NCBI GenBank assembly: GCA_030272155.1
Contig: CP126198.1
Span: 1,116,001 to 1,180,000 of the forward strand
Direction of reading: 5' to 3'
DNA length: 64,000 nt
DNA from: Tetradesmus obliquus
Lineage: Eukaryota; Chlorophyta; Chlorophyceae; Sphaeropleales; Scenedesmaceae
Shown here one piece after another: positions 11,195-23,900 of the stretch (position 1 is its first letter; each line of letters begins with the position of its first letter). The notes beneath the pieces were generated by a model. It was given only the letters and a program-made list of their open reading frames with translations. It was not told the DNA's origin and searched no databases. The position numbers and the translations under genes were made by a program.

Positions 11195-14100
11195 GCTACC
11201 CTCCGCTGCAGTCCTGGGCCAGGGACATTGTGGTTGAGCTGCAACAGCCAGCAACACTCAAACCCCACCCCCAAAACAGCAGCAGCGACAACACCGCAGC
11301 CGCAGCACACCAGCAGCAGCAGCAGCAGCAGCCGATTGGGCTGGATGTTGCAATCACGCCTGGTGCGTCTGCGGTTCTGGATGCAGTTGCAAGGGTTCTG
11401 CTCAACCCTGGAGATGCTGTGTTGCTGGAAGAGTTTACGTACAACCATCATGCAGAGGCACATCTGCTGCCAATGGGGTAAGTGTGTGGTTTACACATTG
11501 CTTGGTTTAATGTGATTTGGTGTGTAACAGATGTTGTGCTGCTGGAGGAGTTCACTCACAACCATCATGCAGAGGCGCACTGCTGCCAATGGGGTGAGTT
11601 TGTGTTTTTCACATTGTGCATGGTGGTTGTATGTGAACTCTTCCAGCAGCACACTTTTGTTACATCGTGTTATTTGGTGTGTGAATAACCCAATGCTGTG
11701 CTGCTGGAGGAGTTCACTCACAACTACCATGCAGAGGCACATCTGCAGCCGCTAGGGTCAGTTTGTTTTTGTCAACTTTTGTTTATTTATTTTTTTAAGA
11801 GAGTAAAAATATGTTGCGCTGCTGGAAGAACACGATGGGGTGAGTGCACACATGTTACAATGTGTTAATAATGTTACATAGTGTTATGTGGCATGTTAGT
11901 GACAAACCTGCTAGCATGTGGCTGTGCAGCACACGAGCAGCAGATGCAGGTGCGGGCCATGCTGGTTGGGTGTCTGCTGCTGGTTTCTGTCTGCTAGATT
12001 ATCAAGTCCTGCCGCCAACACCCACGCACCATCCCTGCTGCTGCTGCTGCTGCCGCTGCCTGCCATTCATGTCTCTCCCCGCAGCTGTGAGCTGCTGCCT
12101 GTGCCAATGGACAGCGCCGGCCTGCTGCCAGCCGCATTGGATGCCATGCTGACTCAGCGCTCTGTAGCAGGCCTGGCGCTGCCGCGGCTGCTGTACTGCA
12201 TCCCCACAGGCCAGAACCCCACAGGCGCGGTGATGGGGCCTGAGCGAATGCGCCAGGTGTATGAGCTGGCGCGCAAGTGGGACCTAATCATCCTGGAGGA
12301 TGACGCTTACTTCTGGCTGCAGTACCCGCAGGGGCCGGAGGCAGTGCCAGGGCTTAACCTGAGGCGTGAGTGGCTGCTGTGGTGGCAGGATGTGCATGCT
12401 GCTTTTATGTTTGCAAAGTTGTTGCGGCTGAGGCTGTGTGTGGCGCTGTTATACAGCCATATGCTGCCTTCTACTGCTGGGCTCTTGTTCGCCGCACGTG
12501 GGTCTGTGCTGCCAGACGCTTGCGCCGTCAAGTTTTGCCACCGTATGCAGCTCACAAGCGGCTTCCACGGCACTTGCTGGCATCCCTTTGCCTCCGCTGC
12601 ACCTAAGCCGCCACGTTGTGTTACTTCACTCTGCCTTCTACAATAGCTGCCTCACCCGCAGCCGGCATCATTAGCATTAATGTGGACGGCCGCATCATCG
12701 GATTGACGTTGACACGCTCGCAACTAGCTCTCAACTTACTTGTCTTTGCTTCCGCTGCCACCGCCACTGCTGCTACTGTTGCCACATGCTGGCCCCATAG
12801 CCGGCTTCCTGAGCGTTGGTGTTGGTGGCCGCATCATTCGTGTTGACACCTCGCAACTAGCTTTGATCTTGCTTGCTATGTCTTTGCCCCTGCTGCCGCT
12901 ACCATCGCTGCTGCTGCCACTTTACAGCCGGGTTCCTGAGCATTGACGTTGATGGCCGTGTCATTCGCGTTGATACTCTGGCAAAGCTGCTGGGGCCTGG
13001 ATTCAGGCTGGGCTGGGTGGCGGGGCCGCCAGCGCTGGTGAACAAGGTGGCGCTGTACATTGCAGCCATCAGCGTCGGGGCATCAAGCCTGAGCCAGGTG
13101 GGCAGAGGGGTCCGATGTTTTATTCAGCGATTGTGCTTCCATCGGGTGATCATGGTGCATGTTGCCGCGTGTGAGGTACAATGTCTGTTGCTGTGTGAGG
13201 GTGCATGTCTCTGTGCCAGGAAGCATGCCTGATTTACCCTTTGGGGCAGGGCGTCAATGTGTATCTAGCAATGTGTGTGGGCCGTGGGTGCCCGCCTCTC
13301 TAGGGATGTCTGGCAGTGTTAGCTACACAGTTCTGGCTTCTGGCTGTTATCTATAAAGCTGCACCGCCTGTCACGTGCAGCAGCAAGTGCACACATACTG
13401 TTGACAGCTTTGTCACAGCTGGCGGACACTGGCATCCTTCCGCTGCTGCTGCTGCTGCTGCCGCCAGGTCGTGATCCACCAGCTGCTGTCTCAGTGGGGC
13501 AGGCCGGGCCTAGAGGCCTACGTGGCGCAGCTGCAGCAGCGATACTAATTAACACTGTGAGCCTGCCTGCTGCTGCTGCTGCTTTTGCCAGGTCATGATC
13601 CACCAGCTACTGTCGCAGTGGGGCAGGCCGGGCTTAGAGGCCTACGTGACACAGCTGCAGCAGCAATACTAACCAACCCACCACAAACATTGTATGCCTG
13701 CTGCTGCTGCTGCTGCTGCTGCTGCCGCCAGGTCATGATCCACCAGCTGCTGTTACAATGGGGCAGACCAGGCCTAGAGGCCTACGTGGTGCAGCTGCAG
13801 CAGCGCTATGCACGCAGCGCGGCAGCAGCAGAAACAGCAGCAGCAGCTCACTTGGCAGACATTGCGGAGTGGCAGCCTATCAGGGCAGGCATGTTCATGT
13901 GGGTGAAGATCAAAGGTGAGGCTCGAGAATGCTTCGCGCGTGACTTGGGTGGCGTGGTGTGTGGTGCTGTGCGCTCGTGTGTCGGGGCGGCAAGAATTCT
14001 GCTGGCTAGGGCCTGCCGTAGCGACGCTAATTTGGTCAGGCACTAAATTGTTCTCAACCAGCAGCTGCATAAGCAGCAGGAGCAGTGGTGGCAGCAGCGG

Positions 14101-14832
14101 CTCACTTGGCAGATATTGCGGAGTGGCAGCCAATCAGGGCAGGCATGTTCATGTGGGTGAAGATCAAAGGTGAGGCTCTAGGATGTTGTCCCGCGGATTG
14201 GCTGGCTGGCTGGCTGGCTGGTTTGCTGGCTGGCTATTTTGCTGCCTGCATGCACACAGTTGTGCCTGGTTATAGATCATCAGTGTTTGCAGTTTGCGCC
14301 ATGATCAAAGGTGATTGGCTTGTAGCTGCTGCCAGGGACAACCTCACACACAAAGACGAACTGGAGCCCTGCTCGTTGTTTTGTTTCCCTTTGTCTGCCG
14401 TGCCAAGCCAACATGCAGCTGCGGGAAACGTCTGCAGTGCAAGTCCTAGTTTTGCTGGCGTACTGAGGCCACCCTGCTGCTGCTGCTGCTGCAGGTGAAG
14501 GGGTTGATGCAAGCCCCTTGATGGGGCTAGGGGCAGCAGAGAAGGTCATGGTGGTGACAGGCAACCTGTCGTCAGTAGCACACCTGCAGGCAACTGCACA
14601 CGCACAGCAGGAGCAGGCACAAGATCAGCAGCAGCAGCCAGAGCAGCAGGGGTCACACAAGCAGCAGCAGCAGCAGCAGCAGCAGCTTGATAAAGCAGCT
14701 GGGCCGTGTCCATACTTCAGGGTGTCGTTTGCCAGTGTGGCATCTGATGCGGATTTGCAGGAAGGCTTTGCTCGGCTGCGGCGTGCTGTGCTGCGCTGCC
14801 AAGCATTGGCTGCCAACGGCGCTGCCCAGTAG
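9787..14832 (+). CDS. PLP-dependent aminotransferase, AADAT/kynurenine aminotransferase II type (copy 1)
   Basis: Exons: 9787-9880, 10313-10548, 11194-11477, 12085-12365, 12928-13097, 13732-13915 and 14495-14832. All phases close, giving 528 residues. The start at 9787 was chosen because it gives [18 protein letters not shown], which joins in phase to [10 protein letters not shown], as in the paralogue at 47565. Fold-type I marks run in order: [39 protein letters not shown] (PLP-binding Asn-Pro loop), [14 protein letters not shown] (Asp contacting the pyridine nitrogen) and [15 protein letters not shown] with the Schiff-base lysine. Relatives move amino groups between 2-oxoglutarate and aminoadipate, kynurenine or similar substrates. 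The substrate here is not decided. Gln-rich insertions, encoded by CAG runs, sit in exons 3 and 7. Introns carry many partial exon copies (separate entries). Confidence 0.9.
10979..11115. repeat. Two decoy copies of aminotransferase exon 3 start
   Basis: An acceptor followed by GGCTACCCTCCACTGCAGTA and a GGGCCAGGGACATCAC continuation lies at about 10979, and a shorter copy (CAGTCCTGGGCCAGGGAC) at about 11088. Both resemble the true exon start at 11194, which encodes [12 protein letters not shown], but run into stops within a few codons. Confidence 0.8.
11531..11845. repeat. Tandem decoy copies of aminotransferase exon 3 end plus donor
   Basis: The end of exon 3 ([20 protein letters not shown], donor GTAAGT at 11478) recurs at about 11531-11600, 11694-11760 and, reduced, 11815-11843. 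The first and last keep a GGGGTGAG donor. The copies are separated by short AT-richer intron sequence. Confidence 0.85.
12655..12860. repeat. Two decoy copies of aminotransferase exon 5 start
   Basis: Sequences reading [14 protein letters not shown] (about 12658) and [17 protein letters not shown] (about 12797) precede the true exon start [16 protein letters not shown] at 12928. Spacing is about 130-140 bases. The copies drift in sequence and break off after about 60 bases. Confidence 0.85.
13468..13671. repeat. Two decoy copies of aminotransferase exon 6 start
   Basis: After CTG-tract acceptors, copies starting at about 13468 ([19 protein letters not shown]) and 13592 ([19 protein letters not shown] in a slightly worn form) both end at QLQQRY followed by a stop. 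The complete exon starts at 13732 with the same residues and continues. The copies include the intronic tract and acceptor, so they were duplicated as intron-exon junctions. Confidence 0.9.
14083..14176. repeat. Decoy copy of aminotransferase exon 6 end plus donor
   Basis: About 90 bases encoding [20 protein letters not shown] with VKIKG and the AAAG|GTGAGGCT donor repeat the end of exon 6 (13840-13920). The copy lies about 250 bases into the following intron. Confidence 0.88.
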
Positions 14833-14959
14833 CATAGTTGTGGAACCCGTTAGTTTGTGATGGAACATGTAATAACACAAACAGCGTACGCATGATGGTG
14901 ATGGTGGATGTGCAGCTGCAACTGCAGCGATACTGCACAGCAAGATGTTGGTTGAAGCC

Positions 14960-15291
14960 GTTCCCAGCCATGGCATCTGACGAGGCTTTGCAGGAAAGCT
15001 TTGCTCAGCTGCGGCGTGCTGTGCTGCGCTGCCAAGCATTGGCCGCCAACGGTGCTGCGCAGTAGCATATTTGCAAACGTTAGTCAGTGCGAGAAGCACG
15101 GTGCAAAAGCATACGCATAATGATGGTCGTGGATGTGCTGCTGCAGCTGCAGCAATGCAGCAGAGCAGGATGTGGAAGAAGTGGTTGCAAGCCATGCATC
15201 TGATGAGGCCTTGCAGGAAGGCTTTTCCCGGCTGCGGCGGGTTGTGCTGCGCTGACAAGGGCTGGCTGTCAATGGCGTCGTTCAGTAGCAC
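14960..15291. repeat. Two copies of the aminotransferase terminal-exon end, downstream of the gene
   Basis: Copies of the last 100 bases of the coding region, including the stop and early 3' UTR, lie at about 14962-15065 (ending ANGAAQ-stop) and about 15180-15290 (more worn, with an early stop). They follow the true end at 14832 with a spacing of about 230 bases. Confidence 0.88.
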
Positions 15292-15814
15292 AAATCTGAC
15301 TGAGTCTCTGAGCTCCTCGTGCTGCAGCTGTTCACCAAGTTAGGGTTGCCGGGTGTGCAGCGGCAGCCGCAGCCGCAGCAACCTGTGTTGCCAACACAGG
15401 TGTGCAGGCTGTGGCAGCAGGGGCTGGCAGTGGTACTGCAGGAGCATGCCTGCCGTAGCCTCGCTTTTGTGTGGCTTGTGAGGGGTATGTTGTGGAAACT
15501 GAAGACCTGAGCAGTTGAAGCAGCAGGTTGCGGTTCACAGCATGTCACATTAGGGTTGTGTGTGTGCAGCAGCTGGTGATACTTGGCTGCCTTGCGGGGC
15601 CCGTCCCATTAGTGCAAAGGTTTATTCGTTTTTAAGGTTGCCGTGGCATTGGTTCGTGTTTCTTCTCGAACCCACGCGTTCTCGTAAACTGCACAGGTGC
15701 CCAGCTGCAGCCCAACGTTCCACGTGTCCACCTGATTTGCAGCAGAGCAATCTCACGATCTTGCCTACCTTCTGATGTTGATGATGCAGCTGCGTAGCTT
15801 GAGTAGTTTCTGAA
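15292..15814. other. Intergenic stretch before the nitrilase-family gene
   Basis: No exon I can support. A short reading frame at 15319-15510 looks like Gln/Pro-rich chance sequence. The stretch presumably includes the promoter and 5' UTR of the gene starting at 15815. Confidence 0.4.
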
Positions 15815-17246
15815 ATGCTGCACAGAGCAGCGTGTACGTTAGGCAGTACTCGGCACTGCTCCTCCTTGCTGCTATCCCTAGCCTTGCGTAGACCTCCAGC
15901 AGCGAGAGCCAGCAGGTTCTTCTGTTCCGCAATGTCACAGTCACAGGTGATATCTCGGCGACTTGCCAAGCGTGTCTGCAATCTAGTGCTCAGCACACCA
16001 GCTACAGCAGCAGTAAATCTCCATCATGCATACATTAGTCCACATTGTATTCGGACACCACAATTTGCACACACGACAGTGAATCATAGCAGTGTTGTTC
16101 TCTTCACAATCACAATCATCAGCATTTGCAGCTGCTGCAGCTGCTACTAGCCCAGGGCCCTGCAAGCTGGCTGCCTGCTCAACATATCCCCTGCTGTACA
16201 TCTGCAGCTTGTGTGCGGCCTGCAGCAGCAAACCCAATACCCAATACTGGGTGCATGTTGCAACACACTACCGGCTCTGCATATCATGCTGTGTTTCGAC
16301 AGGGAGTTTCAGCGTCTTCTCCAGCAGCAGCTGCAGCTGCGCCCAGCCAGCCTGGCAGGCGCAGCAAGGTGGCTGTGGGGCAGATGACGTCTGTGGGAGA
16401 CCAGCTGGCAAACTTCAACACCTGTAAGCAGCTGGCTGAGGTGCGGACACAGCAGCAGTTGGCACACATAAGCGGTGCTTTTGGCATTCAAGAACCATGT
16501 GTTGTTGTCGTTTGTGGGGAACCAGCTGGACAACTTCAACACCTGCAAGCAGCTGGCAGAGGTGCGGACACAGCAGCAGATGGCACACATAAGCAGCGCT
16601 GTTGGCGTTCACTTGAACATGGCTTGCGTGCAACGATAGAAGCCATTTGCTGTTGATGTCTGTGGGGGACCAGCTAGCCAACTTTAACACCTGTAAGCAG
16701 CTGGCAGAGGTGAGGACACAGCAGCAAATGGCTCAAAACATCAGCAGTGTCTACACCGTGTGACGGCAGCAGCTTGGGGTTGGAGGCAGCAACCAGTGTT
16801 GCTGCTGCAGGCAGCATGTGCAACAGCCTGTTGGTGGAGACATGTGATTGCTGTTATCACAAATCCTGATGACGCCAGCATCCTGGTGACTGTTCTGACA
16901 CTCATATCTGTTATATTGCTTGTGCGCTGCAGCAAGCAGCAGCGGCTGGCTGCAGCATGCTGTTCCTGCCAGAGTGCTTCTCCTTCATTGGAGCATCGCA
17001 ACCTGAGGTGGGCTGGCCACAGCCCCCAGGCAGCAGCAGCAGCAGCAGTAACACCTGCATCATCGCAGCCAGCGAGCCATACACACACATGACAGCTTGC
17101 GACAGCCGCCACAAGGCACTAGCAACAGTAGCCGCTGACGTCAGCTCACTTGAAGCAGCAGCCACTGTTGTGACCTCAGCAGGCTATCCAAGTTCACCAG
17201 CAGACGGCTCAAGTAGCAACTGTGTGTGTAGAGCGTCTGCATCCAC

Positions 17247-17296
<50 letters not shown>

Positions 17297-17885
17297 AGTC
17301 GCTGTCCAAGGCTGAGCCGCTGGATGGGCCAGCCATGGCCAGGTACAGGCAGTTGGCACGGTGAGCAGCGCTGACAACAATAAGCTCCAAAACAATATGA
17401 AGCACGACCCTTTGGCTTGGTTTCAGTTGGCTGTGTGTTCTCTTTGGACACTGAATGTAAGTAAGATGCTGGATGGGCCAGCCATGGTCAGGTACAGGCA
17501 GCTGGCGAGGTGAGCAGCGCTCGCCACAAAAAGCTTCATCTTGGCGCATCTTCTGTTGCACCTCTTCAGATTATCGGCGTTGAACCTTTGGCTTGGTGGC
17601 CTTCTTGCATTAGCTGTCCATTTTGGTCGACTACTTTAATTGCGGTGGTCCAGCTCAGGGCCATCAGCGATTGAGAGACCTGCTTATTCTTCTGTGTTTG
17701 AAGGTTCTGGCCGTATCTGGCCCTGGCTTGTGGGATTGCCCCGTCTGGTCAGGAACCACCTGAGGTGGTTTGGGAGTGGCTGCCTTTCTAGGTACCATCT
17801 CTTGCTAGCAAAACGTGTAATTGATTGATTGATTGATTGACTTTAATTGTTCTCATGCAAGGTGCAGTGGTCTGGTACCAAAGGC

Positions 17886-17940
<55 letters not shown>

Positions 17941-20690
17941 ATCCTCCTGCTGCTGGTGCCCCTGCTGTGCAGAGACACCGGGCTGTGGCTGTCCCTAGGG
18001 GGCTTCCAAGAAACAGGGCCAGACCCAGAACACCTGTAAGCACCAGCGGCATGTTTCATGATCAACAGCAGTTTGTTGTGCACAGCACGCAGCGTGCTCA
18101 GCTGCAAGCAATTGCGGCTACTGCTCTGTCATTTTTTTATTCAAGGTACTTGGAGTGTAGCTGTATACCAAGACTGAGCATCATCTAGATGTAGCCACAG
18201 CGCAGGTCGAATCAGAATAGCTGCGCTGCATTGCAGAAGTTCTGTGGGTGAGTCAGTGCTTGCTGGCTTGCTGATACCTAGTCATGCATGTATGACAAGG
18301 GAGCAATAGATGAGGAAGCTGTCGCTTTTGTTTTGTGCAGCGGATCAATGAATGACGCAGTGTCATGACTAGCATATTGAGGCGTCAAGCGCTTGCCTGC
18401 ACTGCCTTGCACATGCAGGTACAACTGCCATGTGGTGCTGGACGCGTCAGGTGCCACTGCTGCCGCCTACCGCAAGGTGCACCTCTTTGACGTTGACGTG
18501 CCAGATGGACCAGTGCTGATGGAAAGCCGGACCACAGCACCAGGAGATAAGGTGTGTACACGTGTAATGCCTGCATGTTTGGGCTGCATTCAATCCAGCA
18601 CGATTTTGCGTGCTGTTTTGCAGCAGTTTTTGAAACAGGGTGGGGCTAGCATGTCGCAAGTCTGCACACAAACCCGGCATTCATTCCACTGTGCCTTGCT
18701 GCACCTCACTCTTTGCAGCTGGTCGCGTGTGACAGCCCTGCAGGGCGGCTAGGTCTCAGTGTGTGCTACGACCTGCGCTTCCCCGAGGTTTACCAGACCC
18801 TGACCTGGGGCATGGGGGCAGAGGTGCTGCTGGTGCCCTCTGCTTTCACCAAAGTGACAGGTGGGCCATGATAAAGCTTTGTACGTCGTAAATCCAGATC
18901 TGTCAGTGCCTGTAGCTGCTGCGTTACATCATATCAGTGCCTTGTGCGGTGGCACTCGTTTGTTTTACCTGATGTTGGTTCTGGAAACAGACAGCACTGG
19001 CCATGCAATTTCTGCGCACTTCATAGTGCAAAGCTGGCATGACAAGCCAGACCCTGACCTGGGGCATGGGTGCTGAGGTGCTGCTGGTGCCCTCTGCATT
19101 CACCAAAGTAACAGGTGGGATCTGGCAGTGCTTGCAGTTTTTTGGAATTTGTGCCAGTGTTAGTGGTTGCCGTGCCAAACCACATGAGTCCTATCTGCAG
19201 AAACAACTGTTAACATGACGCGTGTCCTGACACAACAATTGCGTGGCATGCTTCACAGCGCCAAGTTCCTGAATGCCTCATTACTGTGCGGAATTAAGGA
19301 GCACTACACATCATTAAGCAGACCTGCAAAACACTGCCAGCAGCTTAGCACACACGTGCATGTAGAGTGAGTGAGTGAGTGGCTACCCAGGCAGCTCTGC
19401 AGCTCCTGGGTAAGTTAAGGCTCAGATGGTGTTTGTGGCCAGGGGCGTCGCCCCTGGGCTCCACACCCTCTACCTGCGTGCATGTAGAAGAGGCTGCAGG
19501 CGCTGCATGGCGACAGTTGTTGCTGCGCTGCTGCGTGCTGTGCGGGGTGACGCCACACTCCTGCAGGTAAAGCGCACTGGGAGGTGCTGCTGCGTGCGCC
19601 CGCCATCGCGTGCTGCATGGTGCTGTAACTGCTGGGCTGCTGTGTGCTGCGTGGTTTGCCGCTGTCCTGCAGGCAAGGCGCACTGGGAGGTGCTGCTGCC
19701 TGCGCGCGCTATCAAGTGCATGGTGGTACAAGTGCTGTGTTGCTGTGCTGCTGTGTTTAAACACAGAATTCTGTGCGGGTTGGCTTTTTTTGCAGGCAAG
19801 GCGCACTGGGAGGTGCTGCTGCGAGCGCGCGCCATTGAGTGCCAATGCTTTGTCATCGCAGCAGCGCAAGCGGGCACACACAATGAGAAGCGCGAGAGCT
19901 ATGGGCATGCGCTGATCATCGACCCCTGGGGGGAGGTGATTGGCAGGCTGGAGGACCCACAGGGCACTGGTGAGTTCCTCTTGCAGAGGCTAGCTGTATT
20001 TAAACTAACAGCAGCATTAAGCACAACGGTGAGCTCATTAGCAAACAGCGTGAGAACTACGGGTATGCACTGATGATTGACCCTTTGGGGAGGTCATGCG
20101 CAGGCTGGAGGACCCACAGGGCACTGGTGAGTGGCTGAGGGTGGCTTCTGATGCACTAGAACTATCATTGCCCCTATTCTAAACTAAACGAGGGGGGAGG
20201 ATGTGTGAGGGTCAGGTTGAGATCAAGATCCCAGGTCCAGACCCAGGTGGCCAGCCGCAACCCAGGCAAATATGCCTGTTGGAATATGGGACGTTGATCA
20301 TACTGTAGCAGGCTTCGTGTTGGATGCCACAGCTGTTGGTTTGCGTGCTTGGGCAAGGTTTTTTCTCTCTACCAATGTGCTGCTGCAAGGTGTAGGTTCA
20401 GCATCATCATCATGTCACCCTTCAAGCCATAGCATCAACGCCCTCGGCCCCGCCCCACTGGAGTGTTCAGCAAACATGTGCCACTGTGCTTGCCATGCCC
20501 CTCTCTTAGCGAGCTGGCATGTTTATATCTAAAACAAGGCGTGCTGCTTGTTTTTGCTGCTGCCGCTACTGCCGCAGGCATTGCTGTCGCTGAGCTGGAC
20601 TTTGAGCTGCTGTCGGCTGTGCGCACCAAGATGCCTATTAGAGAGCATCGGGCCAAAGGCAGGAGCCAGCTTGCGGGCCAGCTTACATGA
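15815..20690 (+). CDS. NIT1: Nitrilase-superfamily amidase, NIT1 type (deaminated glutathione amidase-like)
   Basis: Exons: 15815-15946, 16303-16440, 16933-17007, 17299-17360, 17973-18035, 18419-18551, 18719-18860, 19796-19969 and 20578-20690. All phases close, giving 343 residues. The family triad is present: Glu in [12 protein letters not shown], Lys in [12 protein letters not shown] and Cys in [14 protein letters not shown]. Other NIT1 marks are [32 protein letters not shown]-like sequence, [14 protein letters not shown] and REHR near the end. Known relatives hydrolyse deaminated glutathione to 2-oxoglutarate, a metabolite-repair step. About 40 Arg/Ser/Ala-rich residues precede the domain and look like an organelle transit peptide. 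An internal Met (before SQSQ) could start a cytosolic form, as in known dual-targeted NIT1. The introns carry several decoy half-exons. Confidence 0.92.
16505..16740. repeat. Two decoy copies of nitrilase exon 2 end plus donor
   Basis: The segment GGGGAACCAGCTGGACAACT onwards (about 16515-16600) and a second copy at about 16662-16740 repeat the [17 protein letters not shown] end of exon 2 (16385-16440) with its GTGCGGACA or GTGAGGACA donor and about 30 bases of intron. Confidence 0.9.
17465..17520. repeat. Decoy copy of nitrilase exon 4 end plus donor
   Basis: GCTGGATGGGCCAGCCATGG followed by a GTACAGGCAGCTGGC segment and a GGTGAGC donor repeats the end of exon 4 (17317-17366), encoding [14 protein letters not shown]. 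It lies about 150 bases downstream. Confidence 0.9.
19040..19120. repeat. Decoy copy of nitrilase exon 7 end plus donor
   Basis: A near-identical copy of the end of exon 7 (18795-18866), covering [20 protein letters not shown] and an ACAG|GTGGG donor. Confidence 0.9.
19556..19725. repeat. Two decoy copies of nitrilase exon 8 start with acceptor
   Basis: CTGCAG followed by GTAAAGCGCACTGGGAGGTG (19562 onwards) and CTGCAG followed by GCAAGGCGCACTGGGAGGTG (19668 onwards) repeat the acceptor and start of exon 8 at 19796 ([15 protein letters not shown]). Each copy lasts about 50 bases. Confidence 0.9.
20030..20135. repeat. Decoy copy of nitrilase exon 8 end plus donor
   Basis: A worn copy of the exon 8 end ([19 protein letters not shown] to EDPQGTG) with its ACTG|GTGAGT donor. 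It follows the true donor at 19970 by about 150 bases. Confidence 0.85.
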
Positions 20691-20991
20691 TGGCACGGCC
20701 GCCATATGGGCAGTGCTGAGCCGTGCTAACACGTGTTGGTCATCTTGCTTCAACTTTTTACGGCGTATTTTTACCAGCGTGGTTTTTATCTCAGGTCCCT
20801 TAGCTGGTGAGGATACTCATGTAACGCAAAGTGTGACCTGGTTACCCGTTATGACAAGTGTAGAGGTACCGGATAATCATGCATGCACACCCACTACAAT
20901 GCGGAACAATGCTCATGCAGTGCAACCTGATGTCATCTTAGCACACCGATGCGCTTAACTACCGTATCCAGATGTGATGTCAAGCTATGCG

Positions 20992-23900
20992 TCACTCCGT
21001 CACAGTGATAACATATTCTGGGTACGCACTGCTGCTGTCGAAGATCACGAGGTATCTACCTTTGGAGCTGCTGCTGTCCTGCGGCTTGTCAAACACAGAG
21101 TCGAAGCCCTCTGGCGGCCGCCTCATGCCGTACTTGCCCTCGCACTGCCTCCCCAGCAGCACACGCGCCGCCAGCAGCGTCAGCGTCCCAACTGTTGCAG
21201 CTCCTTTTATGTTGCTATATACAACGGCAGTATAGCTGCAGTTTGAGAAGTACGTCCCTTGTCCGTAGACGCCAGCGCTGTTCAGGCGGCAGTCGAAACC
21301 GCCCTTGGTGATGGCTGCTGCTGCTGCTGCACTGGTGCCATGGAAGAGCTGCTGCTCGTTGATGCCTGCAGCAGATGGACAGCCCAACAACACATGAGAG
21401 TTTGGTTGCCGCAATGCACAAGGCAATTGTTGTGTGGGCCCAGCAAACATTCAGCAAAAGCACAAACAGAGGCTCATTGTAGTATATGTTGAGCTGTAAT
21501 GATGTATCATCCTCAGCAGAGCCATGCATGCGCAGTCACCCGGGTGGACGCGGCCCTGGCAGGAGCTGCAAAGGCAACACAGCCTGACGCTCACCTGCAG
21601 GGCCCAGTTCATCCTGCATCTCTTGCCGCCTGAGGCAGTAGCGCCTCCACAGCATAGGGTTCTGCACACGCACAACCCTCAGCACCTGCAGCAACGGCAC
21701 ACCAAACGCAGCTTGCACAAACTAGTCAAGTGAGAGTAACCGCCGGAGTTGCCAGCAGTGAAAGCACAAACAGCACCAGTGCATGCATGCTTACAAGCTA
21801 CCTGATGCGGCCTTGACAGCCTATCAAGCGCCCAGTATTTTGCACACAACAAGCGCTTGCTGTGTAACAGGGTGTGACGCGCTACCTAGCCCATCCGAAT
21901 GCAGCTCACATACGCACCCTAGACCTCTCCACACCGCTGCTCTGCAGCTGCTGCAGCAGCTCCTCCACTTCCAGCACCTCCGCAGGTGATGCAGGGCCCT
22001 GACTGCAACTCCTTGAAGCAGCGGCACTGCTGCTGCTGCTGCTGCTGGCAGCTGAAATGGATGAAGCATGCCCGGTCGCTCCCTGCAGAGATCGAGTCAC
22101 GCAGACAGGCCAGTGGCAGCAGGCAGGCTTCAGTTAAAAGATAACCTTCACCACACAGTAGTACTCAGCAGACACTATCCAGCCATTGCCTGGTGTCAGG
22201 CGTGCACCCGCCCAGGAAACACAACGAGCAAGTGATGAAGGTCCACCTCGCTCCCTGCTCCCTTTATGCCAAGTGATACACGATCTGCACATTGCTTCTC
22301 TGCATTTGCCAATCGTTGCTAGCACTAGCATGTGCACTGTCACAGCCACGTTTGCAAGGTGTTCACTGCTGACAGCCGACTGCAGCTTCATCTCACCCGT
22401 AACTGGCCATACGCCACCGCCCACACATTGGCAGGCCCACCGCTGCCAGCGCAGCATGCCACCTGCACATGCGCCGCCTCCAGGTCCCCGTCGCCCAGCA
22501 GCAGCGCAGCCAGTGCATCAGGCAGGCTAAGCCACAGCTGGCTCTGCAGTGACGCCACGTCACTAGCCTTCACCTGCTGCTGCACTGCTGCTGCCTCGAG
22601 CGATGACACATGCAGGGGGTCGGCTGGCTGCCAGAGGGTCGAGCCTGTTGAATGCCGCTGTGTGATGCTGCTTGGCAGGGCCAGCTCCTTCAAGTGCAGC
22701 CCTGCACACATTCAACACAACAAAAGGGGTGCTGAGCACCAGCTTGCTGTTCTGGCGTGACGCATCCTTTGCAGCCGCTGTGCAGGTGCTGCATTTTCAG
22801 ACAATGTGATGTGGTCTGCAGCAGCGCACTGGCTATTGCAGATTTTACAATGACTACCATGCACGTACCATTGTTGGATGTGGGCTCCCAAGATGATGGC
22901 AGGTCGAAGTTCAGATATGTTGACAGAGGCATGCTGCTGCTGCCTTGGGCTGGCATTGAGGCTGGGGCGGGGCCCCTACTAGTAGCACCCTGTGCTACAG
23001 CTGTGGGAGCTTCTGGTGCCGTTCCTGCTGCTGCTGTTGCTGTTGCCACAGCTGGCGCTGCCACTGCTACTGGTGCTGGTGCTAATGCAAGTGAAGGCTC
23101 TGGGACTGACGACGCTGCACCAACACCAGGTCCTTGCTTCAAGCCCGATTGGTAGTGTTGGTAGCGCAGCTCTTCTGTGGAGAGGTGCTGGCACAAGCTG
23201 CTGGCTGTGATTGTCGAAGGCACATCTGTGGTGCTGTCAAAGGGTCCTGCTACAGCAGCAGCAGCAGCAGGCGGTGACAGCGACGCGAGTGCTGCACTGC
23301 CAGTGCTTGTTGTGATGCCTGCCTGGAAGGGTCCTGTTGGAGCAGCAGCAGGCGGTGACAGCGGCATGACCACTGCACTGCCAGTGCTTGCTTTGACGCC
23401 TGCCTGGTAGTCGCCAAAGCGAAGCTCCTCTGTAGATGTGCTTTGGTAGGCAGTCATGGCTGTGATTGTCTGCATATAAAAAACGAGTTGTGCGGGCATA
23501 TGAAGCTCCAGGTGAAGCTTCAATTTCAACAGGTGCCTGAAAGGGCGGCCTGCCTGCGTAGTCCAGCTTGTGTGAACCAGCATCAAACCTTGGCTGTGCA
23601 GCGCCAGGCGCCGGCGGCACCAATGCAGCAGCTGCGCCCCTGCCGCTGAGCCCCGCAGATGGCATGCCAAAGCTGAAACCGGCGCTGCCGGCGCTGCCAA
23701 ATGCAGCTGTAGCAGCGGGTAGAGCACCAAAGCTGGATCCAGCTCCTGTTCCAGCGCTGCTGGCGCTGCGATGTGTAGCAGCGGGTAGAGCACCAAAGCC
23801 GAATCCAGCTCCTGTTCCAGCGCTGCTGGCGCTGCCATGTGTAGCTGTAGCAGCGGGTAGAGCACCAAAGCTGGATCCAGCCTTGGTGCCAGCGCTGCTG

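Noticed and set aside
12370-12700. Plus-strand frames continuing past aminotransferase exon 4
   Set aside because: The exon ends at a GTGAGT donor conserved in the paralogue; the sequence after it is intron.
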